64,000 nucleotides of DNA, from NCBI RefSeq assembly GCF_000829195.1, contig NZ_AP013294.1:124001-188000 (forward strand), written 5' to 3'. Position 1 is the first letter of the stretch. Each line of letters starts with the position of its first letter. The translations under genes were made by a program, and so were the position numbers. The stretch is from Bacillus sp. OxB-1 (lineage in GTDB: Bacteria; Bacillota; Bacilli; Bacillales_A; Planococcaceae). Positions 37,803 to 51,083 of this stretch are shown one piece after another. The notes under the pieces were generated by a model, which saw only the letters and a program-made list of their open reading frames with translations, was not told where the DNA came from and ran no database searches.

Positions 37803-38392
37803 TGAGTGAGTCGCTACGACTTATGAGCGCAGCGCCATGACTTTTGAGCGCGACGCCACGACCTTTGAGCGCAGCGCCACGACTTATGAGCGCAACGCCA
37901 CGACTTTTGAGCGCAGCACCGTGACTTTTGAGCGCAGCGCCACGACCTTTGAGCGCGACGCCATGACTTATGAGCGCGGCGCCATGACTTTTGAGCGCGA
38001 CGCATGGATTATGGGCGCGGCGCCATGATTTTTGAACGCAGCGCCGTGACTTTTGAGCGCGAAACCACGACTATTGAGCGCGACTCCGTGACTTATGGGC
38101 GCGGAACCATGACTTATGGGCGCGGCAGCGTGACTTTTGAGCGCAGCGCCACGACCTTTGAGCGCGGCGCCACGACTTTTGAGCGCAGCGCCGTGACTTT
38201 TGAGCGCAGCGCCACGACCTTTGAGCGCGACGCATGGATTATGAGCGCGGCGCCATGACTTTTGAGCGCAGCGCCACGACTTATGGGCGCGGCGACGTGA
38301 CTTATGAGCACAGCGCCATGACTTATGGGCGCGGCACCGTGACTTTTGAGCGCAGCGCCATGACTTATGGGCGCGGCGCTATGGGGGCTTAA
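37803..38392. repeat. Tandem repeat array D (21-bp units, core TTTTGAGCGCAGCGCCACGAC)
   Basis: About 28 units of 21 bp vary around ACTTTTGAGCGCAGCGCCACG, with ACTTATGAGCGC and ACTTATGGGCGC variants. It lies in the convergent spacer between thiF and crh. It shares the TATGAGCGC core with array C. Translations such as MTFERDATTFERSATTYERN are repeat artefacts. Confidence 0.88.
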
Positions 38393-38473
38393 CAAGATTG
38401 CAGAACAGAAGTAATCCGACCAAAACAAAAACCGTTCCATAGTTAGCAACAACGGTAACGGTTTCGGTTTCTT

Positions 38474-38731
38474 TTAGTTTTCATTTTCCACGAGGGCGAC
38501 GAGGGCATCCAATGCCTGTTCCTCGTCGACTCCTTCGGCAATCAACGTAATTGTCGTATTGCGGGCGATGGCGAGGCTCATGATTCCCATGATACTCTTT
38601 GCATTCACCTGACGCTCTTCCTTCTTCAGAAAGATATCGGATATGTAGCGATTCGCCTCTTGCACAAATTGGGCCGCTTGCCGCGCCTGCAATCCCGTTT
38701 TCATTTTCACTTCAACTGTCCGTTCCGCCAT
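38474..38731 (-). CDS. crh: HPr-like catabolite regulator Crh
   Basis: Crh is the HPr homologue that acts only in regulation: HPrK phosphorylates Ser46 and the protein then assists CcpA. Starting at ATG 38731, the 85-aa product has Q15 in place of HPr's active His (GLQARQAAQF) and S46 in AKSIMGIMSL, which is diagnostic. It is last in the whiA-containing run, and hprK lies about 10 kb away in the same orientation. Confidence 0.93.
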   Translation of the reverse strand: MAERTVEVKMKTGLQARQAAQFVQEANRYISDIFLKKEERQVNAKSIMGIMSLAIARNTTITLIAEGVDEEQALDALVALVENEN

Positions 38732-38837
38732 AACTTGACCAACTCCTCTCATTTTTGACAGCTTTTCCCCACTTCACTCCGGTGCATGCCGCGATAAGGT
38801 CCGCCGGCTGACTAAAGCAATGCGTTTCCGGGTCGAA

Positions 38838-39785
38838 TTATACGCTGCCAATTCCCCCGTTCCGGAGATTTTCCGCAATTTCTTCAATTTTCCGCAGCCG
38901 GTGGTTGACACCGGATTTGCTCACTTTTCCTCCGGATACCAATTCGCCTAATTCTTTCAGCGTAATATCTTGATTTTCCACGCGAAGCCGGGCGATTTCT
39001 TGCAGACGGTCGGGCAACTGATCCAAGCCGATCGTATTTTGGATGAACTTGATATTCTCCACTTGCCGCTGGGCCGCCCCGATCGTCTTGTTCAAATTGG
39101 CCGTTTCGCAATTGACGAGCCGATTGACGCTATTCCGCATATCCCGAACAATGCGGACATCCTCGAATTTCATCAATGAGACATGGGCCCCTACGATGCT
39201 GAGGAAATCCGATATTTTCTCGGCTTCCTTCAAGTAGGCGATATACCCTTTTTTCCGCTCGATCGACTTTGCATTTAAATGGAACTTGTTCATTAATTCG
39301 ACAAGCGATTCGCTATGCTCTTTGTAAATCGATGAAATCTCAAGATGGTACGAAGAGGTCTCGGGATTATTGATCGAGCCCCCCGCCAAAAAGGCGCCTC
39401 GTAAATAGGCACGCTGGCAGCATTTCTTTTGAATCAAGGATTTCGGGATTTCATTTTCAAATTGAAACGTCCCTTTTACGATCTGCAAGTCTTCAAGCAG
39501 CGATTTTGCCCCATCCCGGACCCGGCAAATATACACATTATTCTTTTTCAACCGCATTTTTTTCCGGACGAGCAACTCGACTTTATAAGGATATAATCTT
39601 CTCAAATTCGTGTAAAGTCTTCTTGCAATCGCAGCGTTCTCCGTCTGGACATCCAGGCTCAACTGCTTATTGGAAAATGACAACGCCCCGTTCATCCGGA
39701 TGAAGGCGGCCACTTCCGATTTCACACAGCAATCATCCGATTCAATCTGTGTCAGTTCTTTTTTCACTTCTGAAGCAAAAGACAT
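38838..39785 (-). CDS. whiA: Sporulation/cell-division regulator WhiA
   Basis: WhiA is a DNA-binding protein of Gram-positive bacteria with an LAGLIDADG-type N-terminal domain and a C-terminal helix-turn-helix. The 315-aa protein has [12 protein letters not shown] at the start, [21 protein letters not shown] in the middle and [20 protein letters not shown] as the helix-turn-helix. In Bacillus it affects cell division and chromosome segregation. It follows yvcK by 42 bp. Confidence 0.95.
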   Translation of the reverse strand: MSFASEVKKELTQIESDDCCVKSEVAAFIRMNGALSFSNKQLSLDVQTENAAIARRLYTNLRRLYPYKVELLVRKKMRLKKNNVYICRVRDGAKSLLEDLQIVKGTFQFENEIPKSLIQKKCCQRAYLRGAFLAGGSINNPETSSYHLEISSIYKEHSESLVELMNKFHLNAKSIERKKGYIAYLKEAEKISDFLSIVGAHVSLMKFEDVRIVRDMRNSVNRLVNCETANLNKTIGAAQRQVENIKFIQNTIGLDQLPDRLQEIARLRVENQDITLKELGELVSGGKVSKSGVNHRLRKIEEIAENLRNGGIGSV

Positions 39786-39827
39786 GATGCTCCCCCCTTC
39801 CCGGCGATAATCACGTCTAATCCGATT

Positions 39828-40784
39828 CTATCCCGTTTTCTCTATATATTCCATCAGCCAATCGGCCACTTTGTCTGAGTCATGGAAAACACTCTCTCCC
39901 TTGACAACCGCTATATCTTTGATCACAATGTCTGGCACCAGCTTTCGAAGAACTTCCAAATCAATTTCGACAGGCCAAGAGGCTTCCCCTTTCACTTGCT
40001 TCGAAAAATCCAAACCATTCAGCAAGATGGTGTCGATAAACGGCTGCCCCGTATGGGCGTATAAGGCCTGCACGTGCTCGGAAGCCGTATAGCGGTACGT
40101 TTCGCCCGCCTGGGTGCTCAGATTGCTAATATACACCTTTTTAGCATTGGATGACAAGACTGCGTCCCGGATCGCCTGGACGAGCAATGTCGGCAAGATG
40201 CTCGTATACAGACTGCCCGGTCCGACGACGATCAAATCCGCTGCTTGAATCATCTCAAGTGTCTTGTTCAATGGCGCCACTTCCTGGGGTGATAGGTACA
40301 CCTTCCTTATTTTACGGCCATACACCGGGATTTTAGACTCGCCCGTCACAATTGTGCCATCCTCCAGTTCGGCATGCAAGGTAATCCTCTGATTGGCTGC
40401 GGGAAGCACCCTTCCTTTAATATTCAGCACCCGGCTCATTTTCTCGACGGCACTGGCAAAATCCCCTGTGATATCGGTAAGCGCGGCTAACATCAAGTTT
40501 CCAAGCGAATGTCCTTTCAACCCTTCCGCCGTTTGGAAGCGGTACTGGAACATTTGCTCAATGAGTGGCTCCACATCGGAAAGCGCTGCCATCACATTCC
40601 GGATATCCCCGGGCGGCGGAATGTCATATTGGTCCAATAATCTGCCGGAGCTGCCTCCGTCATCCGCCACAGTCACGACCGCAGTCAGATCGACGGGATG
40701 GCGTTTCAGGCCGCGGAGCAATGTCGATAATCCGGTTCCGCCTCCGAATACGACAATCCTTTTCCCGATACCAGTTGGGAACAT
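39828..40784 (-). CDS. yvcK: Gluconeogenesis/cell wall regulator YvcK (GlmR)
   Basis: YvcK/GlmR binds UDP-GlcNAc and helps supply amino sugars for the wall during gluconeogenic growth. The 318-aa protein shows IVVFGGGTGLSTLLRGLK (Rossmann-like start), TVADDGGSSGRL, DIRNVMAAL, and VVGPGSLYTSILPTLLV. It lies 4 bp downstream of rapZ and upstream of whiA, as in Bacillus. Confidence 0.95.
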   Translation of the reverse strand: MFPTGIGKRIVVFGGGTGLSTLLRGLKRHPVDLTAVVTVADDGGSSGRLLDQYDIPPPGDIRNVMAALSDVEPLIEQMFQYRFQTAEGLKGHSLGNLMLAALTDITGDFASAVEKMSRVLNIKGRVLPAANQRITLHAELEDGTIVTGESKIPVYGRKIRKVYLSPQEVAPLNKTLEMIQAADLIVVGPGSLYTSILPTLLVQAIRDAVLSSNAKKVYISNLSTQAGETYRYTASEHVQALYAHTGQPFIDTILLNGLDFSKQVKGEASWPVEIDLEVLRKLVPDIVIKDIAVVKGESVFHDSDKVADWLMEYIEKTG

Positions 40785-40788
40785 GGCG

Positions 40789-41679
40789 TCAATCCTTTCT
40801 CTTTTCTATATCGCGATGCGTGATGAGGGTACGATATTCATTTTCGTAGCGTCCGCCGAAGTATTGCGCGAGGGTCACCGACCGATGTTGGCCGCCTGTA
40901 CAGCCGAATGCAATGACCACTTGCGATTTCCCTTCATTCTTATATTGTGGAATTAAAAACTTGAACAGATCGGACAGCTTCTCAATGAGCATCTGGGTAT
41001 CCCCCCATTTCAGGACATAGTCCGACACCTCTTTTTCCAGACCGGTTTTCGGCTTCAACTCTTGGATATAGAAAGGATTGGGCAAGAATCGCACATCAAA
41101 GACGACGTCCGCATCGATCGGCATCCCATGCTTGAATCCAAAGGAAATGAAGTTCACCGTAAAGCCCGGTTCGCCTTTCTTGGAGAACTCCGAAATAATC
41201 TTCTCCCGCAACTCTCTCGGTTTCAATGTGGACGTATTATAAATTGACCGGGCCCGGCCTTTCATCTCGGATAATAAAAGCCGCTCTTTCCGGATGCCTT
41301 CGAGCGGGAGCCCGCCTTCCGACAGCGGGTGGGATCGCCTCGTCTCTTTGTAGCGCCGGACGAGCGTTTCATCGTCGGCGTCCAAAAACAGGATTTGGGA
41401 GGAGACGCCTTCCATCAGCAGCAGCTCATCCAATGCGCCGATGAGGGAGTCGAACAGGTCACCGCCCCGCGTGTCCATGACCGCCGCAATCCGGCGCATC
41501 CGGTTTTCCGATTTCATCATCAAATCCAGAAATGTCACCAGCAACTCAGGCGGCAAATTATCGATGCAATAAAACCCAAGATCTTCAAAACTCTGCATCG
41601 CTACCGTCTTCCCGGCGCCCGACATCCCCGTAATGATCACCAATTCCATCTCGCTTTGCGGCATTTCATTTTCCGTCAT
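40789..41679 (-). CDS. rapZ: RNase adapter / nucleotide-binding protein RapZ family (YvcJ)
   Basis: The 296-aa protein has a Walker A-like loop [12 protein letters not shown] (about 16-27), the second motif [22 protein letters not shown], and the C-terminal conserved [13 protein letters not shown]. Enterobacterial RapZ directs small-RNA decay; Bacillus YvcJ is a GTPase needed for full competence gene expression. It overlaps the nudix gene (ATGA) and is followed by yvcK. Confidence 0.93.
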   Translation of the reverse strand: MTENEMPQSEMELVIITGMSGAGKTVAMQSFEDLGFYCIDNLPPELLVTFLDLMMKSENRMRRIAAVMDTRGGDLFDSLIGALDELLLMEGVSSQILFLDADDETLVRRYKETRRSHPLSEGGLPLEGIRKERLLLSEMKGRARSIYNTSTLKPRELREKIISEFSKKGEPGFTVNFISFGFKHGMPIDADVVFDVRFLPNPFYIQELKPKTGLEKEVSDYVLKWGDTQMLIEKLSDLFKFLIPQYKNEGKSQVVIAFGCTGGQHRSVTLAQYFGGRYENEYRTLITHRDIEKRKD

Positions 41680-42152
41680 TCTGTACCCTCCACTGATTTC
41701 TGCATTCTTTCGTTCAGTAATTCAAATTGCTCGGTATAATGGAACGTACCATATTGCATTCCTTGTTCCGACACTGCAAACAGGAGATTCGTCCGGTCCC
41801 CTTCCGCCATCGGCAACGTCCGCAGACTCTCCACCGGATGCCACTCCAAGATGCCTTCCCGATTCGTTTCATAAGGCGTGCCGATCAGATCGCGGGCGAT
41901 GAATGTAAAGAGCATCCACTCATCGGCCGGATTGCCGGACTCGTCATGGATCACCATCGTGTAGGCCCCTTTCAGGTGAGGCTCTACAGGCACGGCTCCC
42001 GTCTCTTCCGAGAATTCCCGCACAGCCGCCTCGTAAATGGACTCCCCCGCATCCAACTTTCCACCAGGAGCAACATACCAGCCGCGGCGTGGTTTTTTCA
42101 ATAGTAAAACTTGGCCGTCTTTCAGGACAAGTAAATTTGCAATCCTCTGCAT
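41676..42152 (-). CDS. NUDIX hydrolase (YvcI-like)
   Basis: ATG at 42152 is chosen; a longer frame begins at 42194 without a site. The 158-aa protein contains the Nudix box [20 protein letters not shown] and ETG (about 36-58), which binds Mg and cleaves nucleoside diphosphate-X substrates. The substrate is unknown. It lies at the head of the yvcI-yvcJ-yvcK-yvcL-crh cluster. Confidence 0.9.
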   Translation of the reverse strand: MQRIANLLVLKDGQVLLLKKPRRGWYVAPGGKLDAGESIYEAAVREFSEETGAVPVEPHLKGAYTMVIHDESGNPADEWMLFTFIARDLIGTPYETNREGILEWHPVESLRTLPMAEGDRTNLLFAVSEQGMQYGTFHYTEQFELLNERMQKSVEGTE

Positions 42153-42289
42153 GTATCCATCCCCACTTTTTTTGCGCTTAGTATTATTATACAACGGAAT
42201 ACATTAAAAAGATAAGAACAACGGCGCAGGGCTCCCAAACGTCAATTCAACATCCTCTAGACCATATCTATCCTTCCCTACGGATAGGC

Positions 42290-42336
42290 ATAAAAAGAAG
42301 GCCATCCTCCGGAGAACCGAAAGATAGCCTTGAAGG
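42290..42336 (-). terminator. Terminator after trxB
   Basis: AAGGCTATCTTTC and GAGGATGGCCTT form the arms on the minus strand and CTTTTTATG follows. It separates trxB from the nudix operon. Confidence 0.65.
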
Positions 42337-42443
42337 TATTTCTATATCAAAAGGGGGGTCAATTGATACTCTTACTATATCCTTTTCGTGTTGCATTATT
42401 GTTACAAGCACATTAAGGATATATTAAATACTTCCTTGTCCCG

Positions 42444-45019
<2,576 letters not shown>

Positions 45020-45113
45020 TCATGAACCCCCGAAAAAATAAGAAGGAACGTCCGATACGTCCCTTCTCGTACTTCTCCCCATTATATCATATCTTTCACT
45101 TTGCGATATCAAA

Positions 45114-45644
45114 TTACTGTGCCTCGGGAAATCTATCTCGTTGGCGCTTTTCCATTTCTTCTTTTGTGAAAATGACTCTGGCCGGATTTCCACCGGCGAA
45201 AGCGCCCGGGGGAATGTCGCTGTTCACCAAGGAGGCGGCCGATACGATGGCCCCGTCCCCGATTTCGACTCCCGGAAGGATCGTCGTATTCGCCCCGATC
45301 AGAACATTATCGCCAATGACGACATCACCGATCCGGTACTCTTCGATCAAGTACTCGTGGGCAAGGATCGTCGTGTTGAATCCGATGATGGAGTTGTCCC
45401 CGACCCGGATGCGTTCCGGGAACATGACATCCGGAAAGACCATGAGGGCGAATGATGTTTTCCGTCCGACCTTCATTCTCAAAAAGGTCCGGTATAAAAA
45501 ATTCTTGACCGACATGAAGGGAGTATATCTGGCCAGTTGGATGATGATGAAGTTCTTCGCCACTTTCAAAAAAGGCACCGTTTTATAAATATGCCAGAGG
45601 GAATTCGCCCCGTTTTTCGCCGGATGCCTTTCCGTCCGCCTCAC
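45114..45644 (-). CDS. Hexapeptide-repeat acyltransferase (YvoF-like)
   Basis: The 176-aa protein has the left-handed beta-helix of LbetaH acyltransferases: [61 protein letters not shown], and the ending [11 protein letters not shown] signature AHEY replaces the more usual H.H in some families. It overlaps the ppaX stop region by 4 bp. The acceptor is unknown. Confidence 0.85.
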   Translation of the reverse strand: MRRTERHPAKNGANSLWHIYKTVPFLKVAKNFIIIQLARYTPFMSVKNFLYRTFLRMKVGRKTSFALMVFPDVMFPERIRVGDNSIIGFNTTILAHEYLIEEYRIGDVVIGDNVLIGANTTILPGVEIGDGAIVSAASLVNSDIPPGAFAGGNPARVIFTKEEMEKRQRDRFPEAQ

Positions 45645-46294
45645 GCTTGCTCTCCTTGTACAATGTCCTGCAAATCGGAGAGATGCTGCAACATGTAATC
45701 CGGATTCAACGATTGCAGGAAAGCTTCCCCTTTGATGGACCAGGAGACACCTGCCGTCCGGACGCCGGCATTCTTCCCGCCTTCGATATCATGGCTGTTA
45801 TCACCGATCATGAGTGCTTCCTCGATCGTCGAGCCCACTTTCGAAAGCGCCAATAGGATCGGCTCGGGATCGGGCTTCGGACGCGTCACATCATCCAATC
45901 CGACAATCACATCGAAAATCCCTTCCGCATCCAACAGCCTTAAGCCTCTCATGATCGTCTCATTGCGTTTCGTCGAGACGATGGCCATCTTCAAGCCCAA
46001 CGTCTTCAATTGTTTCAGCGATTCCGAGACCCCATCGAATTCCCTCGCCAGTTCGTCGTGCATCAGATGATTCCATTCCCGATATTCGGTCACCATCGCC
46101 TCGGCATTTTCCGGATCGATCGTGTTGAATGAATCAATCAGCGGAGGCCCGAGGAAATGGAGGATGTCCTCCCTCGTGAATTTCCCGGGAAAACGTCCGT
46201 TCAACACATGCTGGAACGACCCGATAATGAGTTCATTCGTATCGAGAAGCGTCCCGTCAAAATCGAATAATAACGTAGTAATCGGTTTAACCAT
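45641..46294 (-). CDS. ppaX: Pyrophosphatase PpaX (HAD family)
   Basis: PpaX hydrolyses the pyrophosphate released when HPrK dephosphorylates Ser46-P-HPr. The 217-aa HAD enzyme has [13 protein letters not shown] (motif I), SFKRN-type motif II (VSTKRNE), K in the RPKPDPEP region and [14 protein letters not shown] (motif IV). It lies in the yvoF-ppaX-yvoD-lgt-hprK cluster, which supports the name. Confidence 0.93.
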   Translation of the reverse strand: MVKPITTLLFDFDGTLLDTNELIIGSFQHVLNGRFPGKFTREDILHFLGPPLIDSFNTIDPENAEAMVTEYREWNHLMHDELAREFDGVSESLKQLKTLGLKMAIVSTKRNETIMRGLRLLDAEGIFDVIVGLDDVTRPKPDPEPILLALSKVGSTIEEALMIGDNSHDIEGGKNAGVRTAGVSWSIKGEAFLQSLNPDYMLQHLSDLQDIVQGEQA

Positions 46295-47228
46295 CCGTCA
46301 CCGGCACCTCCTTCTTCTGCTGCTCGTTCCTCTTCCAGACGGCCGCGACCGCAATCGTCAGGACAAAGGCCGTAATCAGCCGGATGACCAAAAGCGGCAG
46401 CACCGGTATGCCGAGCGGGACGAACAGCAATGTATCTTCAATGACAGCATGGCAGGCGACGAGGAATATAAACGCCAGCGTCGCGTCTTTTTTGCTGACT
46501 CCATCCTCCTGCACCGCTTGGATCATGATGCCCGCCCCGTATGCGAGCCCGATGACCAAACCCGCGACGAGGGTCATGGAAGCATTCGGTTGGACTCCGA
46601 TCACTTTCGTGAAAGGCGCCAGCTTTTCCGAGAATTTCTGCAAGTGGTTCCGATCTTTCAAATATTGGACGATGACCATCAACGGAATGACAATCAAAGC
46701 AAGCTGCAATACGCCGAATGACGCTTTCTGAACCCCCAGCACAATAATCTCCATCCAGCCTTCCGGAAGGGTCTCCGCTTTGGGCATTATGCCATACTTC
46801 GCTGTCTCTCCTCCGCCTCGCCACACCAAGTTGATGACAATTCCCGACAGGGCCGCCAATCCATAGCGGACAACGAGCACGACCCACAGCTTGACGCCGA
46901 CTTTCAGGGCGACGCCTGTTTCAATGAAAATGTTATGCGCGAAGGAAAGCATGACAGCAATGATGAAAACTTCCTTCACCGTCAATTCCAAGGATAGGAT
47001 TCCCGCAATCCCGGCATACAAATTCAGTGCATTCCCGAGCACTAGCGGGATTGCCGCTTCCCCGCTCAACCCGAAGAGCCCCATGAATGGGGATAGCAGT
47101 TCAATGACCCATGGCAACACAGGTGTATGTTGTAAAATGACGACGAGGATGGTGATCGGAAAGATGATCTTCCCGAGCGACCACGTCGTTTGAAGGCCGA
47201 CTTTCAAACCTTTTTTAACAGTTTCCAA
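46287..47228 (-). CDS. Nucleoside recognition (Gate) domain membrane protein, YvoD-like
   Basis: TTG at 47228 is chosen because GAGGGGG lies 8 nt upstream; the frame is open 5'. The 313-aa protein has eight or so membrane segments and two Gate-type motifs: GLSGEAAIPLVLGNALNLYAGIAG and VAGLVIGLAYGAGIMIQ. It probably transports a small solute, but none is known. It lies between lgt and ppaX. Confidence 0.82.
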   Translation of the reverse strand: METVKKGLKVGLQTTWSLGKIIFPITILVVILQHTPVLPWVIELLSPFMGLFGLSGEAAIPLVLGNALNLYAGIAGILSLELTVKEVFIIAVMLSFAHNIFIETGVALKVGVKLWVVLVVRYGLAALSGIVINLVWRGGGETAKYGIMPKAETLPEGWMEIIVLGVQKASFGVLQLALIVIPLMVIVQYLKDRNHLQKFSEKLAPFTKVIGVQPNASMTLVAGLVIGLAYGAGIMIQAVQEDGVSKKDATLAFIFLVACHAVIEDTLLFVPLGIPVLPLLVIRLITAFVLTIAVAAVWKRNEQQKKEVPVTDG

Positions 47229-47241
47229 ACGACATCCCCCC

Positions 47242-48054
47242 TCATTGATCCTTATAACGGACATCGACTTTTTTAACATATCTTCTTATGATGAATAAGA
47301 TGAGAGCCACGACAATCGCGATGACGGAAACGAGCTGCGCCGCCCGCAATTCACCGACCACATAAAGGCTGTCCGTCCGCATGCCTTCGATGAAGAATCG
47401 ACCCGCGGAATACCAGACGAGGTAAAATAAAAACATTTCCCCGCGTTTCAAATTCACACGCCGCAGCAATATCAATATGATCAGCCCGACGACATTCCAC
47501 ATCGATTCATAGAGGAATGTCGGATGATGCGTGACCCCTTCCACGATCATCTGGTTCATGATCCAATCAGGGATGATCGTCGTTTCCAAAAACTTTTCCG
47601 AAACGGGGCCTCCGTATGCTTCCTGGTTCATGAAATTCCCCCAACGGCCGATGATTTGGCCGATGAGAAGGCCCGGAGCTGCAATATCCACTACTTTCCA
47701 AAAGGAAACGCCCCGTTTTTTCGTATAGAAATACGTCGTGAGGAACGCACCGATCAATGCCCCGTGGATAGCGATGCCTCCTTCCCAAATTTCAATGATT
47801 TGGGATGGGTGGTCTTTATAATAATCCCAAGAAAAGACGACATAATAGATCCGCGCACAAAGGATGGAGATGGGCACTGCCCATATGAGCAGATCCGTCA
47901 GGAAATCCTTATGCATCCCGCGTTTCACCATTTCACGCTGCACGACCAGATAGGCAAGAATAATGCCGGAGACAATCAGGATGCCATACCAACGAACCGG
48001 AAAAGGCCCAAGATGAAAGGCGACAGGGTTGATTTCAAGTAGAGTGAACATCAA
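47242..48054 (-). CDS. lgt: Prolipoprotein diacylglyceryl transferase
   Basis: Lgt attaches diacylglycerol to the lipobox cysteine of prelipoproteins at the membrane. The 270-aa protein has seven hydrophobic segments and the signature IGQIIGRWGNFMNQEAYGGP (about 135-154), preceded by AWGGIAIHGAL-like EGGIAIHGALIG. The next gene upstream is hprK, one bp away. Confidence 0.97.
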   Translation of the reverse strand: MMFTLLEINPVAFHLGPFPVRWYGILIVSGIILAYLVVQREMVKRGMHKDFLTDLLIWAVPISILCARIYYVVFSWDYYKDHPSQIIEIWEGGIAIHGALIGAFLTTYFYTKKRGVSFWKVVDIAAPGLLIGQIIGRWGNFMNQEAYGGPVSEKFLETTIIPDWIMNQMIVEGVTHHPTFLYESMWNVVGLIILILLRRVNLKRGEMFLFYLVWYSAGRFFIEGMRTDSLYVVGELRAAQLVSVIAIVVALILFIIRRYVKKVDVRYKDQ

Positions 48055-48999
48055 TTATTCGTTCCCTTCTTCCAGATCCGATTGGTGCCCGATCGCCGCG
48101 TCCAACCGTTCCGAGAACTGCTCAGCCGCATTGACCCCGAGTCGTTTCATCCGGTGATTCATGGCAGCCACCTCGATAATGACCGATAAATTCCGTCCCG
48201 GTCGGACTGGTACCGTCATTTTAATCACCTCGGAATCCATGATCTTCATCTTCTCATCTTCAATGCCCAACCGATCATACGTTTTTTCCGGATCCCAAAT
48301 CTCCAGATCGATGACGATCAAGATCCGCTTATCGATCCGCACGGAACCCGCGCCGAATAAGGTCATCATATCGATGATGCCGACGCCCCGGATTTCCAGC
48401 ATATGTTCCAGCAATTTAGGGGCATTCCCGATCAATACGTTTTTCGACACTTCCCGGATTTCCACTAGATCGTCCGCAACTAAACGATGCCCCCGTTTCA
48501 CCAATTCCAAGGCAGTCTCGCTTTTTCCGACCCCGCTTTTCCCGGTAATCAAGATGCCGACACCATAAACATCGACAAGCACGCCGTGCAACGCAATCAT
48601 CGGAGCCAACCGGCCTTCCAAATAATTCGTCAACATGCCCGCAAATTTCGTCGTCGGGGTGTCCGTCTGCAAAACAGGAATCCCCACCCGTCCCGCAGCA
48701 ACCCTTAATTCTTCCGGCACCTCGACGCCATGTGTCACGACGAAAGCCGGCGTTTCGGGGGAACAAAGTCCATTCATTCGCTCCCTCCGCTCCTCATCCG
48801 ACAAGCTGGCAAAAAAGTACAACTCCGTCTTCCCCAAAACCTGAATCCGCTCTGCATTATAAAAATCGAAAAAACCGGCCATCTCCAGGCCGGGCCGAGA
48901 AATATCACTAGTTGTGACCCGCTTGTAGATGTTCTCTTCCGCAACGCTCACAGTCAAGCCGAAACGGTCGACAACATCCTTTACTGTTATAGATGACAT
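48055..48999 (-). CDS. hprK: HPr kinase/phosphorylase
   Basis: HprK phosphorylates Ser46 of HPr and Crh on fructose-bisphosphate and ATP signals and reverses the reaction with phosphate. The 314-aa protein shows the Walker A GKSGVGKS (153-160), followed by [21 protein letters not shown], the HPrK signature [20 protein letters not shown], and the late [18 protein letters not shown]. It heads the hprK-lgt-yvoD-ppaX-yvoF operon. Confidence 0.98.
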   Translation of the reverse strand: MSSITVKDVVDRFGLTVSVAEENIYKRVTTSDISRPGLEMAGFFDFYNAERIQVLGKTELYFFASLSDEERRERMNGLCSPETPAFVVTHGVEVPEELRVAAGRVGIPVLQTDTPTTKFAGMLTNYLEGRLAPMIALHGVLVDVYGVGILITGKSGVGKSETALELVKRGHRLVADDLVEIREVSKNVLIGNAPKLLEHMLEIRGVGIIDMMTLFGAGSVRIDKRILIVIDLEIWDPEKTYDRLGIEDEKMKIMDSEVIKMTVPVRPGRNLSVIIEVAAMNHRMKRLGVNAAEQFSERLDAAIGHQSDLEEGNE

Positions 49000-49149
49000 G
49001 GGATCCCACTCCTCCCCTTTTCCCTAAATTCTCAAACATCTACGAACCATTTTACCACGTATGGAATTCGAATGAAAAGATTCGTCCGGCAGAAATGGAA
49101 TGCGGGAACAGAACGGAATGGCCAAACACCGGAGGAAACGGTCCCCTCC

Positions 49150-49385
49150 CTCAAGCGCTCATAATTTCTCACAACCGCTCATAACTCCACTCAACCGCTC
49201 ATAACTCCACCCAACCGCCCATAACTCCAACCAACCGCTCATAATTTCTCACAACCGCTCATAACTCCACTCAACCGCTCATAACTCCACCCAACCGCCC
49301 ATAACTCCAACCAACCGCTCATAATTTCTCACAACCGCTCATAACTCCACTCAACCGATCATAACTCCACCCAACCGATCATAAC
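49150..49385. repeat. Tandem repeat array E, left part (20-bp units, CAACCGCTCATAACTCCAC)
   Basis: About a dozen 19-20-bp units (AACCGCTCATAACTCCACYC, with AATTTCTCAC and CCGATC variants) run up to the IS66 insertion point. On the minus strand the core is TTATGAGCGG, matching arrays C and D. A larger unit of four monomers repeats near-perfectly (49153 and 49243). Confidence 0.85.
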
Positions 49386-49441
49386 GTAAGCGTCAAAAGA
49401 TCCACACCTTCATAAGAAGACGTGGATCAGATAAGCTAAGT

Positions 49442-51043
49442 TTATTCTTTTGGGAGCCTACAATGGACGGGAAGTTTCTCCGACCAAGGTAGAAGGTTTT
49501 GAAGGCGTTCCTTGTCATCCATGTTAATGTTTGGGAGCGTTTCAAACAGGTGGTCTAAGTAGCTGAAGACATCCAGTCCATTTTCTTTAGCCGTGACAAT
49601 CAGGCTATAGGCCATGGCGCTCACCTTAGCTCCCCGTGGAGTAGTGGAGAATAGCCAGTTCTTGCGACCAATCACGAATGGCTTGATCATCCGCTCTGCG
49701 TGGTTGTTGTCGATGTCAAGGCGACCATCTGAAAATGGCACCATCAGTTTCTTTTCCTGATTAAGTGCGTAAGTGACCGCCGTACCCAGTCCGCTTTTCG
49801 GTACGATGGTCGGTCTCTCCTTTTTTAGCCATGCGAAAAAGGCCTCCGCAAGAGGCAGAATTTTTTCCTCACGTATGGCACGCCGGATTTCCGGATTTTG
49901 TATGCCGGCTTCCTTTTCCATCTTCGTTATTTCCTTTTCAATCCCATAGATAGCCCCGATACGATCGATGGCCTCTTCTGAAAAGGTCTTCCCTCCGCCC
50001 TTAGGGCGGATTACGGCCTTCTGAGCCTCGACGAATTTTCGACGCATGTGGGCCCAGCACCCTGAAAGGGTGACACCGGGAAGATCGTTATAGCCCGGGT
50101 AGCCATCTGTATGGAGTTTCCCCTTGAATCCCTTCAGAACCCGCTTGGGATGCTTGGCGGCTCGGGTCGTCTGGTAATCGAACAGCACGCAGGGCGGTCC
50201 GCTCCTTCCTGTGCAGTAGAGCCACATATAGGATTTGGTGGATGCAGCCCGGCCATCTTCGCGAAGTACCTGCACCGTTGTCTCGTCCGCATGAAGGACC
50301 TCCTGTTCCAGGAGGAACTCTGCCATCAGCTCATATAATGGTTGGATCCAGCGTTCCCCTGTCTGGATAATCCAATTTGAAAGCGTCTGGCGCGACAGGT
50401 GGACACCGGTCTGCCGAAGCTGCTCTTCCAGCCGATAGAGCGGCAGTCCTACCATGTATTTCTGAGTCAGGACATAGGCGACGGCCGAGGGGGAAGCCAT
50501 GCTTTTCGGGATGACCGGTTCCGGCATTGGTGCTGCGATGATGGGTGTTCTGATATTCTCCCGCTCGCAGGTTCGGCAAGCATAGATTTCTCGCTCGTGC
50601 TGGATGACTTTGACTTGAGCAGGGATGATCTTAATTTCCCGGCGGCTTTCGGTTTTCATGACATGAACCTCATTTCCGCAATCTGAACAGGCCCGCCCCT
50701 CTGGGGGCAGGCTGTATAGGATAGTTTCGGTCGGAATGTCTGGAGCCAGGCTCTTTCTCGATCTTCTCTTCCCCTCTGGAGAAGAGTCTTCCGGAGGAGA
50801 TGCCACTTCTGCTTTGGCCTCCTTGAGGCCGGCTGCGGATTCTGCTTCATTGAAAAGATTGAGTTCGAGTTGGCCAACAGGCTGCTTTTCACTGGAAGCG
50901 CCGAACTTCTGATGGATTTTCAAGCGCAGTTTTTCCTCATACCAGTTAACAAGCGTCTCCAGTTTTTCGACTTTCTCCTCCAATTCAAGGATCCGGTTTT
51001 CATGTTCAGTTGTATGGGATGAAGGTGGCTGTAATTTTTTCAT
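49442..51043 (-). CDS. tnpC: IS66 family transposase TnpC
   Basis: The 533-aa DDE transposase has an N-terminal coiled coil (about 15-40, LEEKVEKLETLVNWYEEKL), a zinc-binding region (CSDCG, CRTCE), and the DDE core: D in LHADETTVQVL, D in LHTDGYPGYN and E in DNNHAERMIKPF. The YEEKLRLKIHQKFGASSEK segment is the IS66 N-terminal signature. Confidence 0.95.
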   Translation of the reverse strand: MKKLQPPSSHTTEHENRILELEEKVEKLETLVNWYEEKLRLKIHQKFGASSEKQPVGQLELNLFNEAESAAGLKEAKAEVASPPEDSSPEGKRRSRKSLAPDIPTETILYSLPPEGRACSDCGNEVHVMKTESRREIKIIPAQVKVIQHEREIYACRTCERENIRTPIIAAPMPEPVIPKSMASPSAVAYVLTQKYMVGLPLYRLEEQLRQTGVHLSRQTLSNWIIQTGERWIQPLYELMAEFLLEQEVLHADETTVQVLREDGRAASTKSYMWLYCTGRSGPPCVLFDYQTTRAAKHPKRVLKGFKGKLHTDGYPGYNDLPGVTLSGCWAHMRRKFVEAQKAVIRPKGGGKTFSEEAIDRIGAIYGIEKEITKMEKEAGIQNPEIRRAIREEKILPLAEAFFAWLKKERPTIVPKSGLGTAVTYALNQEKKLMVPFSDGRLDIDNNHAERMIKPFVIGRKNWLFSTTPRGAKVSAMAYSLIVTAKENGLDVFSYLDHLFETLPNINMDDKERLQNLLPWSEKLPVHCRLPKE

Positions 51044-51083
51044 GCCTCCTTTTTCGACAGAAAATGGCCGAATCCTTCTTTAG

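Noticed and set aside
37814..38258. Frames with MTFERDATTFERSATTYERN-like peptides in array D
   Set aside because: 21-bp period is a multiple of three; both strands are open; no translation signals.
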